DNA of 64,000 nt from Panulirus ornatus (GCF_036320965.1 NC_092226.1:21538002-21602001); one strand, 5' to 3'. Shown: positions 35,030 to 47,950, counted from the stretch's first letter. Numbers and translations are program-made. The notes: a model not told the origin generated them from the sequence alone.

Positions 35030-35520
35030 TTAATGATTGTAAATAGAGAGGGAAAGACCAGAAGAAAAATTCAATTTTGATCTTAAGCTTCACGCATAAA
35101 GTATGTAGAAAACAAGGACGATTTGTCAGCATTTACTGCAAGAAGAAAACGTAATACCCACCCCGTCGGGATCACCCTAGCCTCCACTATCCTCTTGTAC
35201 CTGAGCCTCTCTCACTCACCCTATTCCTCTCGAGCCAACAACTCGGGGGGGCGGCGTCAGCTTGATGGGCCGCTAACTCAATATCCAATACTGCGTTTAT
35301 TTCCATAACTGCTTCGTCGTGGCCTCCGTTACCAGAGGTTTTGCCATCAGTGGAGGTCGTCTGGTTGTAGGAGGGGTTTGTCACGACAGAGAGGTCGTCT
35401 TGTCGTGGCTGGACTGTCGCTGAGGTCGTCGTGTGGAGACGTCTGGTCGTGGGTCAGCTGTCAGTAAAGATGTCTGCTAGTCGAAGTTCGCCTTGTGGAA
35501 GGTTGTCGAAGAGTTTCAAC
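35028..35520. other. No gene recognised
   Basis: From about 35340 onward GAGGTCGTCTGGT-like phrases hint at an old tandem repeat leading into the next entry. Confidence 0.4.
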
Positions 35521-35524
35521 GTCA

Positions 35525-35620
35525 GGGAGGACGTCTGGCCAGGGTGATAGCCATCAGGGAGGACGTCTGGCTAGGGTGACAGCCATCTGGGAGGACGTCT
35601 GGCCAGGGAGGAAGGATTAG
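35525..35620. repeat. 32-bp tandem repeat, three units
   Basis: GGGAGGACGTCTGGCCAGGG starts at 35525, 35557 and 35589, a constant 32-bp step. Confidence 0.85.
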
Positions 35621-35764
35621 TACCATCAAGTAGGTCTTCATTTCAGTGGGTGGATAGGTCTTGTAGTCGAAGGTCTACCTAGCAGGTGTGTAGGTCGTCT
35701 ACCTGAAGACTAGCAGGTATGTAGGTCGTGTAGCCAGGTACACCACCATCAGGGGAGGTCATTC

Positions 35765-35910
35765 AGTTGGGGACCTCCCCACCAAGGGTTGTACACCCCC
35801 ACTAAGTGTTATATAACCCTTCACCAAGGGTTGTACACCCACACCAAGGGTTTTACATCCCCCATCAAGGGTTGTAAACCCCCCACCAGGCGTTGTACCC
35901 CCAAGCAGGA
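35765..35910. repeat. ~25-bp degenerate tandem repeat
   Basis: CCCACCAAGGGTTGTACACC-like units recur five to six times with small length changes. Confidence 0.75.
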
Positions 35911-37050
35911 GGGACCCCAGCCTCGGAAAAGTCTTCCAAACTTCGTTTCAGTTTCAAGGGCTGTCACCACGGCTTCATCTTACGATGACGGTCTGGTGTT
36001 GGAAGGTGGCGCCACCACGGGTCCAACTGGGAACTTTCGTCATCACTGGGTGGCGCTGCTCACAAGTTTTATTGAGAGGGAAATTTCGATATAAAAGAGT
36101 CACCCTTGGCAGAGCTGTCCTCAAGTGCCTTCAGAATCAGGGCTTCGTAAGACTCATAGCTAATGATATGGCACAGTTAAACCTGTGTTCCTCAACTCTC
36201 TCTCTCTCATTTAGAATTAGAATAACTAAAGATCAGCGATGTTTGATCAGCGATGTTAGGATCACTTGTGTAACAGGAACTGCAAGATTCTTAGTTTAAG
36301 AAGTGCCTTGCCGTAGCTGGACTGGAAGACACTGATCCTACGTACTTGTAGTGAAGAATCAATAGAGTCACCCGAGTCGTTGCTTAGGGAGTTTGAGTTG
36401 ACCCCGAGGTGGCTACGTTAGAGTTGTGTCTGGGAGGAGGTGGTGCTTCGTCAGGAACCAAGAAACTTGGTTATCCTGTCTCGTCTCTGCAGCCGTCGCC
36501 GCCAGCCATGTCGTAGAGGAAGACGCCGTGAAGTTCAGGGAGGAGTTGCCTCATATGAGAAGAACTGTTGGGAGAAATTCACACGTCTGGGGATCCAGCG
36601 ACGACGGGGAGAGCATCGTCGGAATTCGGAGGTGTTATGACGCTATGGTACGGAATCAGCCAGAAACTGCATCACTGTTATTGGCTTTGTGAGGTGGGTT
36701 TGACTTCCCTCAACCACACAGTTTTTTCATTGGTCGTAGTAGCTTTGTTGTCATAGGCTAGTGACACTTAAGTATCCGATTTATTGTAGGAACAGCCAAC
36801 TGAGAGGGGAGTAGAAATGTGCTCATGAACAAGAAATAAGTTCAAGAATTAGAACACTTTATGTCTGACAAGGTAGAATGAGAGATGGATCGTGCAGGAT
36901 GAAGTTACCATCAGTAAAACTCGTAAGTAAACTGTAGGTGTTCCATGTACGAAAGTTGTTAGAAATCATCCAGACCTTTCATATATGACGTTATATCTCG
37001 ATGCGTTTTTTGTATATGTAAATGAAGTTGTTACCCTTCTTCTTGTTAAG
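35911..37050. other. No gene recognised
   Basis: Open plus-strand frames near 35985-36299 and 36426-36756 have no recognisable domains. Confidence 0.4.
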
Positions 37051-37235
37051 GTGTGGGACGATATTCTGCAGTGGTTAAGGTGGTAAGGTGTGGAACGATA
37101 TTCTGCAGTGGTTAAGGTGGTAAGGTGTGGGACGATATTCTACAGTGGTACAGGTCGCAGGGTGTGGGACGATATTCTGCAGTGGTTAAGGTGGTATGGT
37201 GTGGGACGATGGTCAGCAGGGGCTCAGGTCGAACA
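37051..37235. repeat. 37-bp tandem repeat, five units
   Basis: GTGTGGGACGATATTCTGCA begins at 37051, 37088, 37125, 37162 and 37199, exactly 37 bp apart. The last unit is the most diverged. Confidence 0.93.
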
Positions 37236-39780
37236 ATGGTCCGTGTCGGAGGCTCTGGGGAAGGGTCCTGGAGAGGAGTAATGGTGTCCAGGAGAAGCAT
37301 TCCTCAGTTGGTCGTCTTGATTGGATTTTTCGTTACGTGATCGACCATTGATCTGGGAGTATAAAGGCCCCGCGGGTTCCTCCTCCTGCTGCGTTGTCGA
37401 TGTTTTCTTGTACTTAGTTCGTCGTCAAACTCACCAGGTGTCTCTCTGGAACGGGCCCTTGTCTCTGGACGGACCATCCCTTGTTGATTTTGATGTTTTC
37501 TTGGTCGTCAGGTTACTGAATTTCAATGTTTTCAAACAAGCTGGAATGTCCTCTCGGTGTTGTCTTGGTCAGCGTCCCAAAACTACTTCTTTGTGTTGTT
37601 GGCTTTACGTGTGTCTGATCGTGTTACATCATCAGGTGTTTGTTATTGGTCACAGTGCTGCCATTTTTGTCTCGGTTTCCTAACATTGTGGGGGTTGTGT
37701 TATCTTGACCGACCTTTCCTCCTCGAGGTGAAAACAATTATATTTGTCGTCAAGACTAGCAGTATGTTGTTGTCGTTAACGAAGGACCGGTAGCTTCCCT
37801 CTAGCTTCCATACTTCGTTAATTGGCAAATTACCTGTATCTAAAATTCCAAGATTCTTTCCTCCTCATTTCATTGTCCTCAACATTTTCTCCTTCAAATC
37901 CTGTTTTCTCTCCCATGTTTCCCCTTTGATCATCATCATTTCGCACATGAAATTATCATGTTCTCTCCCCCAGTCATCCCTGTGCCCCTCTCCCATCATC
38001 ATCATCATCTCTCCTCCCCCATCTGTATCATCATACTGCCTCTCTTCGTAGCTTCGCTTATTGGACCTCGTCCCCTCCCTCTTCGTCGGCTACCTGTCTA
38101 TCTGGCTCGCCAGCCAGCTAGCCAGCCAGCCATACTGTGGGTCCTCAGGCGGTCCGATCGTGTAAGATGATCTCCCTGCGTGTGGCTGAGGCCTCCCTCA
38201 CCGTAACATTCCTATCCTGTGCCATCCTCTTTATCTCGGGCACACACAGGTATCCGTGATGAGTGGGGTATCCTACAATGCCTCAGGATCGTTCCCTTCG
38301 CCTCGCATTGTTCATGTTATCCTGCAAGGCCTTTATACATCCGAAAATACGTTCCTTATACCATTTTTCTGGTCACAGAAATCTTCCCAAATCCCCACTT
38401 TTTTATAAGATGATCCCAACCTGTTATATGTGCTATAATGCCTCCCTAAACATAGCTCTTTCTTGAGATCCTATTATATATATATCCTCTATTGCTTCAC
38501 TAGCTTTCCTGCTTATCATATACTTTAATGTCCCCCAACTCTCATAAGAAATCCCTCTTAAAGAAAAGTTTTTCCCTGCAACAGAAAGATGGTCTTGAAG
38601 ACATCTTGAATTAGCGAAGAGACCTGTCATCTGTTTTCCATCAGGTATTCCCGATGTGCCTGGAAAAGTGGCCTATGTCTTGAGATGCCAGAAGAGGCTG
38701 AGTGAATGATGGCATAGGATGAGAGTAAACTGAACCTAGGAAAGTGGATGGTGTTTGGGGAAGGAGTGTTTTCAAGTGTGTATAGGATGCAGAAGGTGGG
38801 TTGAGGACTTATGAGAAAGGGTATTTAGTGATGGGATGTAGAGGTTAGATAACTCGTGAAAGAGAAAATGGAGGTGTATAAACGGTGTCTGCAGGGAAGT
38901 AGTGCATGTGATGGGGATGAGTACAAGAGAAAACTATTGGAGGTCGAGTTACATAGATACACAGACCCAAGGTACCTAGCAAGATAGTCTAACCTTAACA
39001 CTACTTGAAAAAAAGTACAGTCATCTGAAAAACACTCAAAGAAAAGGATAGCAAAGTAAAGGCTCTCTCTCTCTCCTCCCTCCACTGCCACCGGCAACAT
39101 GTCGGATGGATAACAGGTAGAAAAAAATATCTTGTAGGATTGATATGCCTGAAGAAAAAAAGAATATATAGAAAAGTTATATGGTAGAATAGGCATGAAT
39201 ATGTCATGCATCCCATCAGCAACGTCCTGCATCCTTTCAATTACTTATTTTTTTTTTTAATAAAATCAGTTGTGAGGATAAACTTGAGCTCCAGCCTCGC
39301 GACTTACCATGTCCATATTACTCCTAATATGGAAGAACAGAACGATAATTCTTTGTTGCTCCCTAAAAGCAGGCGACGCGGGTGAATCATTGTTGGTGTA
39401 TTACTGCAGCATGGCCAGGGCTCAGAGGTCGGTGGTTGAGAAAGACACCAGACTGAAAAGAGAGATGAGGAGCGAGAGAGGATTAGTAAAGTTAAGAGAA
39501 TAAGAAGATATATTCAGAGGGACACGAGCAGTATGTGGGGAGGATGGGGGGGAGTCATAACATATGGGATGGTGATAAGAGAGGAGGAAGTGGAAGCCTT
39601 GTGCACGACGAGATATGAGAATCGTAGGATTGGATGTGACTGCAGTTGAAATCGAATATCGTAAGGAAGGAGATGAAGGTGTTCTTGATTCATTAGTCTG
39701 GTTGTTCAAAGTATTGATAGCCAAATGTAAGGAGTGCTATATAGATTATTTGTATCAGAGAAAATGTAATTAGAATATAT
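37236..39780. other. No gene recognised
   Basis: Includes C/T-rich stretches at 37850-38110. Around 38690-38790 one frame (SKLNLGKWMVFGEGVFSS) faintly recalls the thumb side of LINE reverse transcriptases, but this is too weak to annotate. Confidence 0.4.
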
Positions 39781-39784
39781 GTTC

Positions 39785-40083
<299 letters not shown>

Positions 40084-40972
40084 CGACCCAGTCCAACAGC
40101 TTGGGCTTGGCCTGGGCTGTGGGGATGAAGACCCCCGAAGACTTCACCAGAGATTCACTAGGTCTCTGGCAATGCATAGGACACGGTTGACAGAGATGCT
40201 TTTAACAAAGCATCCACGGAAACATTGAGCCAATGACGAGTTACAAAGTGCAGTCAGGAGGAGCCTTTGGTAAGTGGGAGGGAAGGAGTTTGGATCCCGG
40301 TAGAGGTGAGTCTGCATTTATGATGTGTTATGTAGCCAGAGTTGTGTATTCTCGGACGGGTTTGGTGAGGAATGTTGATGCGAGGGTCTTGCTTAGAGTG
40401 GAGGGGGGAAAGGTTTGCAGAATGATGAGGATGAAAGGGAAGGAGGTCATGGTGAGGGAATAAAGTCGTTGTTTGTGTATGACAACTCTTCTGGTGGCAG
40501 ACTCTGTTGACACAGTTTGAGAAATTGTATAAAGAAGGAAGTTGACATAAACGTGAGCAGAAGCCAAGGTATTGAGGTACGACCGACTTGAGTGTTCTGC
40601 GTCCTGGCATGAGGAGCGTTCAGCATTGGGCCGCCATAAAATCTAACCACCCATAGTATTTTGTGGGGGCCTTTTGGTGTTCGCGAGTGGTGACGGACAT
40701 ATCCTCCTGCAGGTATGGACTGTGGCAGGATAGGGATGCCAGGGATCTTAGAAGTCCCTGATTATGATGAATATAATAAGCGTGTTGTAGGTGGTAATAT
40801 CATACATTGTCTACAAAAAGCCTTGTCCGCCCTACATATATTTTCAGAGACAATACACGGCTAAGGTTTATTTTGGGTACAAGGATATGACGCTCTCAGG
40901 GTGAAATCGTCGTACATCTGGTTGTTGAGACTAGTATTTCTAGCGTTATAAGCACCAGAAACCCGCCTCAGT
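40084..40972. other. No gene recognised
   Basis: Open frames on both strands at 40233-40650 show no recognisable motif. Confidence 0.4.
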
Positions 40973-41503
40973 GTGCCTCACGCTATCTTGAGGGAAGGAT
41001 GTCCTTTATTTACTCTTCCAGGCTTTCACCTCACTTTGAGAATTTTATTAATGCGCGCTCTATTTCTTCCGTCTGTGCTTCAAGATTGTTGGCTCTTACC
41101 TGTCCAAAAAAGGAAGCCCAAATTCTCGCCTGGAAGCAAGAAAATGTTGGCCCACTTGAGATTTCTAGGTGCACTTGACGCTCAGATCGCTCGAAATGGT
41201 TGTTGCATCGTGCAACATCTCATGATGTCTCGCCCCATTCAGGAGATCTAGACCCTATGGACCCAAAAGATGGACTTTGAATACTTTAGAAACCTTGCCA
41301 GTTCCATGGCCAGACGTCTGCATATAGTAGTCAAGGCCACAGGAGGGGATGACCAAGTGATAACATGTATGTGTGACATCGCCTTTGAAATTGAATTGGG
41401 AAGCCGACACTGTAATTACCTCCTTGTACTGTACGAAGATGGAGTTTTACACTCGTGTGTGTGTGAGGCATCATGCTGGGAAGGATACATTATGTCCTCT
41501 TGA
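40973..41503 (+). pseudogene. Possible decayed coding segment, unidentified
   Basis: One frame is open for about 177 codons except for a single TAG at 41249-41251. The first part includes KFSPGSKKMLAHLRFLGALD, the second MDFEYFRNLASSMARRLHIV. There is no ATG at its beginning (GTG), no recognised domain and no clear splice sites. It may be chance or an old pseudogene. Confidence 0.2.
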
Positions 41504-43108
41504 GTTGTTTGCAGACATAATGTGGTAGCGACCCCAGTCGGGCATAAGTATGAGGCATATTGTAAGGATAATGCTGGAGTCAGGAAGGTGTGAGTACCTT
41601 GTGGACAGTGTGGGTATTATAGAGTCGTAGTTCCCCCACTCCCTAAGGACATAGGAATGACAGCTGTGAGTGGAAGTCTGGACAGTGTGCGAGTATTTCC
41701 ATACGATGACATGGGCATAATGTGAGAGCTCCCGAGTGTATGTGAATTATGGGTACACTTCCGGAGCTCAAAGAGGCGTGCGTAGTGTTGAGTGGAAACA
41801 CGAGACTAGCTACCAGGGTAGGAGAGTTGGACGACCTCTTCTTCCTCCAACTTCGACACCGTCGACCCTAGGTTGCCCTGAGTGTAGTGTGGGTATTGAA
41901 GACGTAAATGCTTAACCACATGCTTACATTCACACTTTTACGTGATCTCCAGTAATTTAAGTGCATTAGATCAAATCCATATACTTTCCAAAAGCTTTCA
42001 CAGTTGAGTACCTTGGTGACCAGTCGTGCAGATTGCTCCATCAAGCTGTTTGTACATCCTACGTCATACTGGCGTCGTAGACACAGCCTCCAGACGGGGG
42101 ACTTGGGGTAGGAAGGAGCGGCTCTGTGAGAGACAAGCAAAAAGCAAGAAGAAAATCGTATGAATTACTCTTTGCTATTTCTTTCTACACCTCGTTGATG
42201 TGTAAGGGGAGTGACGAGAGTCAGTAGGAATTCGTGAGGGGTGATGAAGCAGTTGTTGAGAGCGGACGTGAGTGTATCTGAAGAGGAGGAGCACTCGTGG
42301 CAGATCGTCTGTAAGCCACGGTGGTGAAGCCGGAGATGCTGGGGGTATGGACGACACAGCCACTAGACAGTCTGTAGGTAAGGTTTACATGGACGAACCC
42401 CACATGTCCTGGGGATATTTTTCCTCCCAGTGGGGTCAGCTTTGTACGTGAATATATGATCTGTATTCCTTTTATTCCCAGGGGAGGGAAGGAAGCTTAT
42501 TAAAATGTAATTAGAGAATTCGCAGAATTAGTTCGACCTTTTGACCACCATTAACCTCATATGTAATGCCCTCCCCACCCAGATCTTTAACTCGTCTCTC
42601 CTCCAATCAGGTTGTACCCATTACAGACTTTGGCCATTACGGAACATGACCATCTCACATGATTGTCATTATACGTCTTGTTGATTGTGAAACTTCCCCG
42701 CCTAACAGCTTCCACAGATCTCCCCTCCCCCGCCCCGCCCCGCGACTCTGTCTCGGACCTTCCTCACGCGTCCGACAACTTGGGTCGAACTTGAGGCCAT
42801 TTATGTAATTTGATAATGAGCAGCAGCAGCGTCCTCAAGCTCTGGTAGACGCGATAGCTCCCGAGTATAGACTCTCTCCCTTACGTCGTCCATAAGTCAA
42901 AATTCGTCGATTTAAAAAACTGGTGTTACGACGTTGTGTCTTATTGTGCTTCCTGCTATGTCATTCACTGTATAGTGTTATCTTGCTCTTGTTATCCTGT
43001 AGATACACAGGTTGTGTATGTTATCTATGATAGCGATCGCCAGTACAGCAAGTTCCGGAAGGCGTACAGTTGCGATATTCGTGTATCCCCTCCACCGTGA
43101 GAGGTGAG

Positions 43109-43110
<2 letters not shown>
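41504..43110. other. No gene recognised; GC boxes at ~42722-42740
   Basis: CCCCCGCCCCGCCCCGCGAC near 42725 is a cluster of GC-box-like sequence, without any coding exon nearby that I can support. Confidence 0.35.

Positions 43111-43157
<47 letters not shown>
43111..43157. repeat. (GT)n microsatellite
   Basis: 47 bp of GT repeat leading directly into a G-run. Confidence 0.97.
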
Positions 43158-43158
43158 T

Positions 43159-43175
43159 GGGGGGGGGGGGGGGGG
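43159..43175. repeat. Homopolymer G run
   Basis: 17 consecutive G, unusual as a long mononucleotide G tract. It abuts the GT repeat. Confidence 0.95.
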
Positions 43176-43619
43176 TTGAGTGGTGCGCTAAAACACAGCG
43201 ACGCGTCTCCTCGAACCAATGGTTATTCCAGGAGGCAACTGAACGCGCCATTGACTACGGCCGTCGGAACATTCCAATACTCTGTCCCATTGGCTTTGAC
43301 GTCCCCTTGGGGGTGGAGAGAGAGGGTGGGGGGAGGCTGGTAGTTAATGGATGAAGGAAGGGTAATGGTGGTGTGATGGGGCGGGGTGGTGTGGGGTGGG
43401 TGGTAGAGTAAGGTCTCTGAATAAATGGACATGAGGGGGAGTCTTGGAATTGAGTGCGGAAGGACGATTCCCTCATTCTTAATGGATGAGGGAGGGGCAG
43501 ATCTTCCTCGGTGTATACGAGAGTCTGGATGGTTGGCCAGCGGACTGGTGAGATCACTAGACTTACCATTATAAGGACTGGGTCACCACGTCTGTATGAG
43601 ATAAACATCAGTATATAGT

Positions 43620-44165
43620 CTTGACGTCAGGCCTTCATGTACCCTCATGTACTGGGCAAACTTGGTAAGGACCTCATAAGTTGGGCCGAGGCCCTCGTAT
43701 ACATGGCAAAGTGAGGTCCTCATGTGCTAGGCTAGGTGAGGCCCTCATAATGTGGGTTAGGTGAAGCTCTCATGTATTGGGCAAGGTGAGGCCCTCACGT
43801 GTTGCAGAAGGTAAGGCCCTCATAGGTTGGGCAAGATGAGGCCCTCATGTGTTGCAGAAGGGAAGGCCCTCATAAGTTGGGCAAGGTGAGGCCCTCGTGT
43901 GTTGCAGAAGGTAAGGCCCTCATAGGTTGGGCAAGGTGAGGCCCTCATGTGTTGCAGAAGGTAAGGCCCTCATGCGGTGGGCAAGGTGAGGCCCTCATGT
44001 GTTGCAGAAGGTAAGGCCCTCATGCGGTGGGCAAGGTGAGGCCCTCATGTGTTGCAGAAGGTAAGGCCCTTATGCGGTGGGCAAGGTGAGGCCCTCATGT
44101 GTTGCAGAGGGTAAGGCCCTCATGCGATGGGCAAGGTGAGGCCGTCGTGTGCTGGGCAATGTGTA
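43620..44165. repeat. 25/50-bp dimeric minisatellite
   Basis: The 50-bp unit consists of two related halves: GGCAAGGTGAGGCCCTCATG plus TGTTG, and CAGAAGGTAAGGCCCTCATG plus CGGTG. GCAAGGTGAG falls at 43981 and 44031, giving the 50-bp step. Before ~43790 only single 25-bp units of mixed type are present, so the dimer arose later than the monomer. Confidence 0.93.
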
Positions 44166-44189
44166 GTCCTCATATGTGACACGTCAGGT

Positions 44190-44629
44190 TGTTCCTCGGG
44201 TGCACAGGTTGACGCACCCCTGCCATCACATACTCCAAGAGCCAGACATTGCCAGTGATCAGCTGGTAAAAACGTCCAAGGTTCTTCATCACGCCGTGTA
44301 CACCAGTCGATCGTAACACTTCGGAGATGAAATACATGAAGTCTACCCATGGCGGTGGGGGCTACAAGGCCAGTCACAGCACCAGCAGACAGATGACAAG
44401 GGTTGATCCTGCTGTATAAACGACGAAATGGGTTGTTCGAAAGGGATTTCATCATCCGGCCCTGTGTCACCAGTCGTTGGAGTCTTGGTTGTATGTTTAA
44501 GGCCAATTTCATTGCGTGCCAGGTAAACAGTAGCTCACTGGCCACCTGGGGAGACTGGCTGTAACGAGCACCAAGGGATTCCAAACCTTGTTTAACGAGT
44601 TCCTCTCCAAACACAGCGGACGTGGGCAT
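44190..44629 (-). CDS. Weak candidate exon, unidentified protein
   Basis: On the minus strand an ATG at 44629 opens ~145 codons of protein-like composition before the frame enters the 25/50-bp repeat and stops at 44120. Features: GEELVKQGLESLGARYSQSP near the start, LLFTWHAMKLALNIQ, then CHLSAGAVTGLVAPTAMGRL and TIDWCTRRDEEPWTFLPADH. A downstream domain cannot be seen and no family is recognised. The flanking repeats make the natural end uncertain. It may be a gene exon or a fragment of a mobile element. Confidence 0.35.
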
Positions 44630-44696
44630 TTGAAGACTCCTCGCCAGGGAACAGAAGAAACATTTTCATCTTTTAATGTCATGCCTAACCTAAGTA

Positions 44697-44699
<3 letters not shown>

Positions 44700-44770
<71 letters not shown>
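44700..44770. repeat. (TA)n microsatellite
   Basis: 71 bp of AT repeat. Confidence 0.97.
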
Positions 44771-44774
<4 letters not shown>

Positions 44775-44822
44775 GTATCTACGTGTTATTGAAGCTATTC
44801 CAAGTGCCTTACAACACAACTT

Positions 44823-44838
44823 GGGGGGGGGGGGGGGG
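44823..44838. repeat. Homopolymer G run
   Basis: 16 consecutive G. Confidence 0.95.
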
Positions 44839-44964
44839 ATTGAGTAGGAGTGGTCCTGGGAAGGTTTGGTGTGGTGGGGTTTTGTTAGGGTTGAGGTGTG
44901 GTGGTGGGGGGTAGAGACACAGTGGCTCAGGTTGCGTCAGTCTGCGTGTGGTTGTGTGGCTCTC

Positions 44965-44966
<2 letters not shown>

Positions 44967-45011
<45 letters not shown>
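44967..45011. repeat. (GT)n microsatellite
   Basis: 45 bp of GT repeat. Confidence 0.97.
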
Positions 45012-45012
<1 letters not shown>

Positions 45013-45169
45013 CATCATCCTTAGGTAATGCCATGACATCATCACTTATGTTGTCCTCGTACCGGGCTGTATCTACAGTACTGTATTTATGATTATGTAC
45101 CATGCAGCAAGCTGGCCATCTGTAGTTCTTAAAATCTTCATTAGATTATATGATGAGTTATCTTTGCAG

Positions 45170-45640
45170 ATGTGTGGCAGGGAGTGTGGTTGAGAGGGAG
45201 CGTCACAGTGTGGCAGGGAGTGTGGTTGGAGGGAACGTCACAGTGTGGCAGGGAGTGTTGTTGGAGGGAACGTCACAGTGTGGCTGGGAGTATGGTAGAG
45301 GGAGCGTCACAGTGTTGCAGGGAGTGTGGTAGAGAGGGAACGTCACAGTGTGGCAGGGAGTGTGGTAGAGAGGGAACGTCACAGTGTGGCAGGGAGTGTG
45401 GTTGGAGGGAACGTCACAGTGTGGCAGGGAGTGTGGTTGGAGGGAACGTCACAGTGTGGCAGGGAGTGTGGTTGGAGGGAACGTCACAGTGTGGCAGGGA
45501 GTGTGGTTGGAGGGAACGTCACAGTGTGGCTGGGAGTGTGGTTGGAGGGAGCGTCACAGTGTGGCAGGGAGTGTGGTTGGAGGGAACGTCACAGTGTGGC
45601 AGGGAGTGTGGTAGAGAGGGAGCGTCACAGTGTATGATTA
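45170..45640. repeat. 35-bp minisatellite, ~13 units
   Basis: GTGTGGCAGGGAGTGTGGTT followed by GGAGGGAACGTCACA repeats every 35 bp. A variant TAGAGAGGGA replaces TTGGAGGGA in some units. Three units make 105 bp, so all frames stay open and give spurious proteins (up to 207 residues). Confidence 0.95.
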
Positions 45641-46500
45641 CGTTGGGTACATATGTGTCACAGGGGCGGGATGATGGTTGGGTGAGAGGGAAGGGGGAAG
45701 GAGGCGAGCCTTCCACTCCAGGTGTGAGGTACGGGGGTCACAGTCGCCACAGCACTGCCGCCGTACACTTCCCTCTTGCGAACCCACATTACTAGTAGCG
45801 TTCTGGTTTCACACTGATCAGGTCAGGTGTTGTATGGTCAGGTCACCGTGTTCTGGTTCCAGCTTGGTGGTGCGCGTTGCCTCCACTTCTGGGGGAGTGG
45901 CGGGGAAGAGGGGTCACATCCCCCACAGCGTACCCCAGGTCAGCCAAGCGTGGGTTATGGGGCTTCCCGTGGGGCGACATGAGGGTGGGGAGATAGCGTC
46001 GTCGAGGCGGGATGGGGAGCGGTGTCGGAGGGGAGGACGGTATTTGTCGTCAACCACCGGACGTAATGTTCATTAAGGTGTCGTTATGGAAGCAAGTGGG
46101 TGTGTGCATCGCCCCTGCTGCTGCTCGCCCGGAGTCAGGCGGAGTTGTGGATAAGTAGGAGGCGCTCCGCCTCCTCGTCCTCTCGACTCATGGAAGTTGG
46201 TGGGATTTAGACCAGTCGTGATGGCCTGTAATGTCAACCCACATCCACCAGCCAAAAGTTGTTAAACATTGTGATCCCATGACCACATCCACTCCCAGTG
46301 TGCACGTAGCTCCTCCGCTTGGAGTGATGCGGTGTGTCAGTGTGTTACAGCTCTCCGCGTGTTGTCTGTGACCGTCAGTGGACCATTTGCTTCTGACCTG
46401 CTTGGCACACGGGTCTGCAAGTGTTCATTAAACCGTGTTGAATGTAGACCAAGGTTAATGAAATTATCCCCCTTTTTCTCACTCTTGTTCTCGTGGTCGT
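45641..46500. other. No gene recognised
   Basis: GC-moderate sequence without a supportable coding region. Confidence 0.35.
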
Positions 46501-46520
46501 AGACGAGCCGCTCCTCGTTC

Positions 46521-46791
46521 AGTTTACAGACACTGCCAAATTGTGTATGAGTTACGGATCAGACGTAGTGAAGTGACTCGCATCATCAGTGCTCACGTCG
46601 AGTTCGAAGCAGGAGGATGCATCACACAGCCAGCCGCACGCCCTGCAGTGTGCCCTATGTGCTGGACGGTGGTGTCCACCGCTGACCGTGCCGACCTGTG
46701 TGAGACGCTGGCCAGACTCGGTCATGTTAACTTTTCCCTTGTTCGTCCCAGTTCACGTGTGTCCCGCAAAACTCCAGTTTCTGATCGCTAA
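46521..46791 (+). CDS. Weak candidate exon, unidentified
   Basis: A pyrimidine-rich stretch (46468-46520) ends in CTCGTTCAG, a plausible acceptor. An open frame follows to TAA at 46789, with balanced composition: YELRIRRSEVTRIISAHVEF, CPMCWTVVSTADRADLCETL, then ARLGHVNFSLVRPSSRVSRK. A CPMC pair could bind metal, but there is no partner pair. There is no ATG before it, so it could only be an internal or terminal exon. Confidence 0.25.
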
Positions 46792-47599
46792 TTGGTTATC
46801 ATTAGATGGGATGATGATGATAAGCTCATTATTGGATTTGGCTGTAATGAACGTAACTACATGTCTGTATGTTCGCATGAAGGTCATGGACTTTCGTTTT
46901 CTATTATTATCTTTTATTAATCGTTTGGGATTCGAATCCAACTTGACGTCATGAGTTAATTTACAGAGGAACTATTTCCTCAGACTCCCAGATGGAGCTG
47001 ACCTGAGCGTCGGTAAACATTCAGACACAGGAACACTGCATTGTGTATTGCCAATCTTAAGCTTTCCTCACATATGTCGGGAGTTGGTTTAGTCTTAGCA
47101 AATCGCTTGCCTGTGTATCCTACAGTCATGACGCCATGGTGGGGCTGACGCACACGTACACTTGTCTTTCTGTGATCAGTTTACCCATCACTGCCTTGGC
47201 TCAGGCATACTGGATTTCGCCCAGACTGTGTCGCAGTGCTCAGTGTTATAGCTCTTAGCGTCTCGTGCTTATATGTAGCGTTGTACTGTCTACATCGCTA
47301 CATACATGCATACAGACCCTCGGAACTTTCATGATTAGCGTTAGTTGGTCGAGAACGGGTCAGATTTTGTGGCCAGTTGGCGAAATGAGACGTGTATTTA
47401 CCCTGAGCTCCAGCTTAGAAAGTGGAACTGAGACACTTATCCAGGCTGGCCACGGAGCCTACGTCCAGGTTGTGCTGTAGTTTCGCCTTGTTGGGTCAAG
47501 TGGGGTTTTGACGGGACGGGTTTCTGGAGAGACGTGCTATGGAGGGAAGAATTCCTGTCGCTCCTACGTAGCTTTGAGTCTGGGGTTGATATGAACCAT
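46792..47599. other. No gene recognised
   Basis: No feature beyond short open frames. Confidence 0.4.
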
Positions 47600-47950
47600 C
47601 CCCTCCACTACACCTCGACCAACGAACCACTACATCCCAGCCTCCCATCCACTACACCTCCACACCACCACCAAACTGCTACACGTTAACTTCCCAATGG
47701 CCACACCTCAACTACTACATCTCAGCCACTCAACCACTACAACACATCCATCACCCATCCTCCACACTTCACTTACCCATACACTACATTTCATCCACTA
47801 CAACCACCACTTCGCTACGTGTTAACCACCGAACCACCACACCTCATCCGCTCAACCAACTACATCATAACCACCCATCCTCCAGTACACTAAGCCGCCA
47901 AACCACGGCACCTCAACCACCCCAGTCACAAACAGCACTTGGACTCCAAA
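47600..47950. repeat. Degenerate CCACTACACCTCAACCA-like repeat
   Basis: Imperfect ~20-30-bp units with ACCACTACACCTCAACC, ACCACCAAACCACTACA and ACATCTCAGCCACTCAACC phrases. Confidence 0.7.

Noticed and set aside
38690..38790. Possible LINE reverse-transcriptase thumb remnant
   Set aside because: Similarity rests on a few residues with stops between them; too weak to distinguish from chance.
43620..44165. CRISPR-like regular repeats
   Set aside because: Units are contiguous with no unique spacers and the DNA is eukaryotic; it is a minisatellite. The same applies to the 28-bp array at 59100.
45172..45795. 207-residue Cys/Trp/Gly-rich frame
   Set aside because: Product of the 35-bp array; three-unit periodicity opens all frames.
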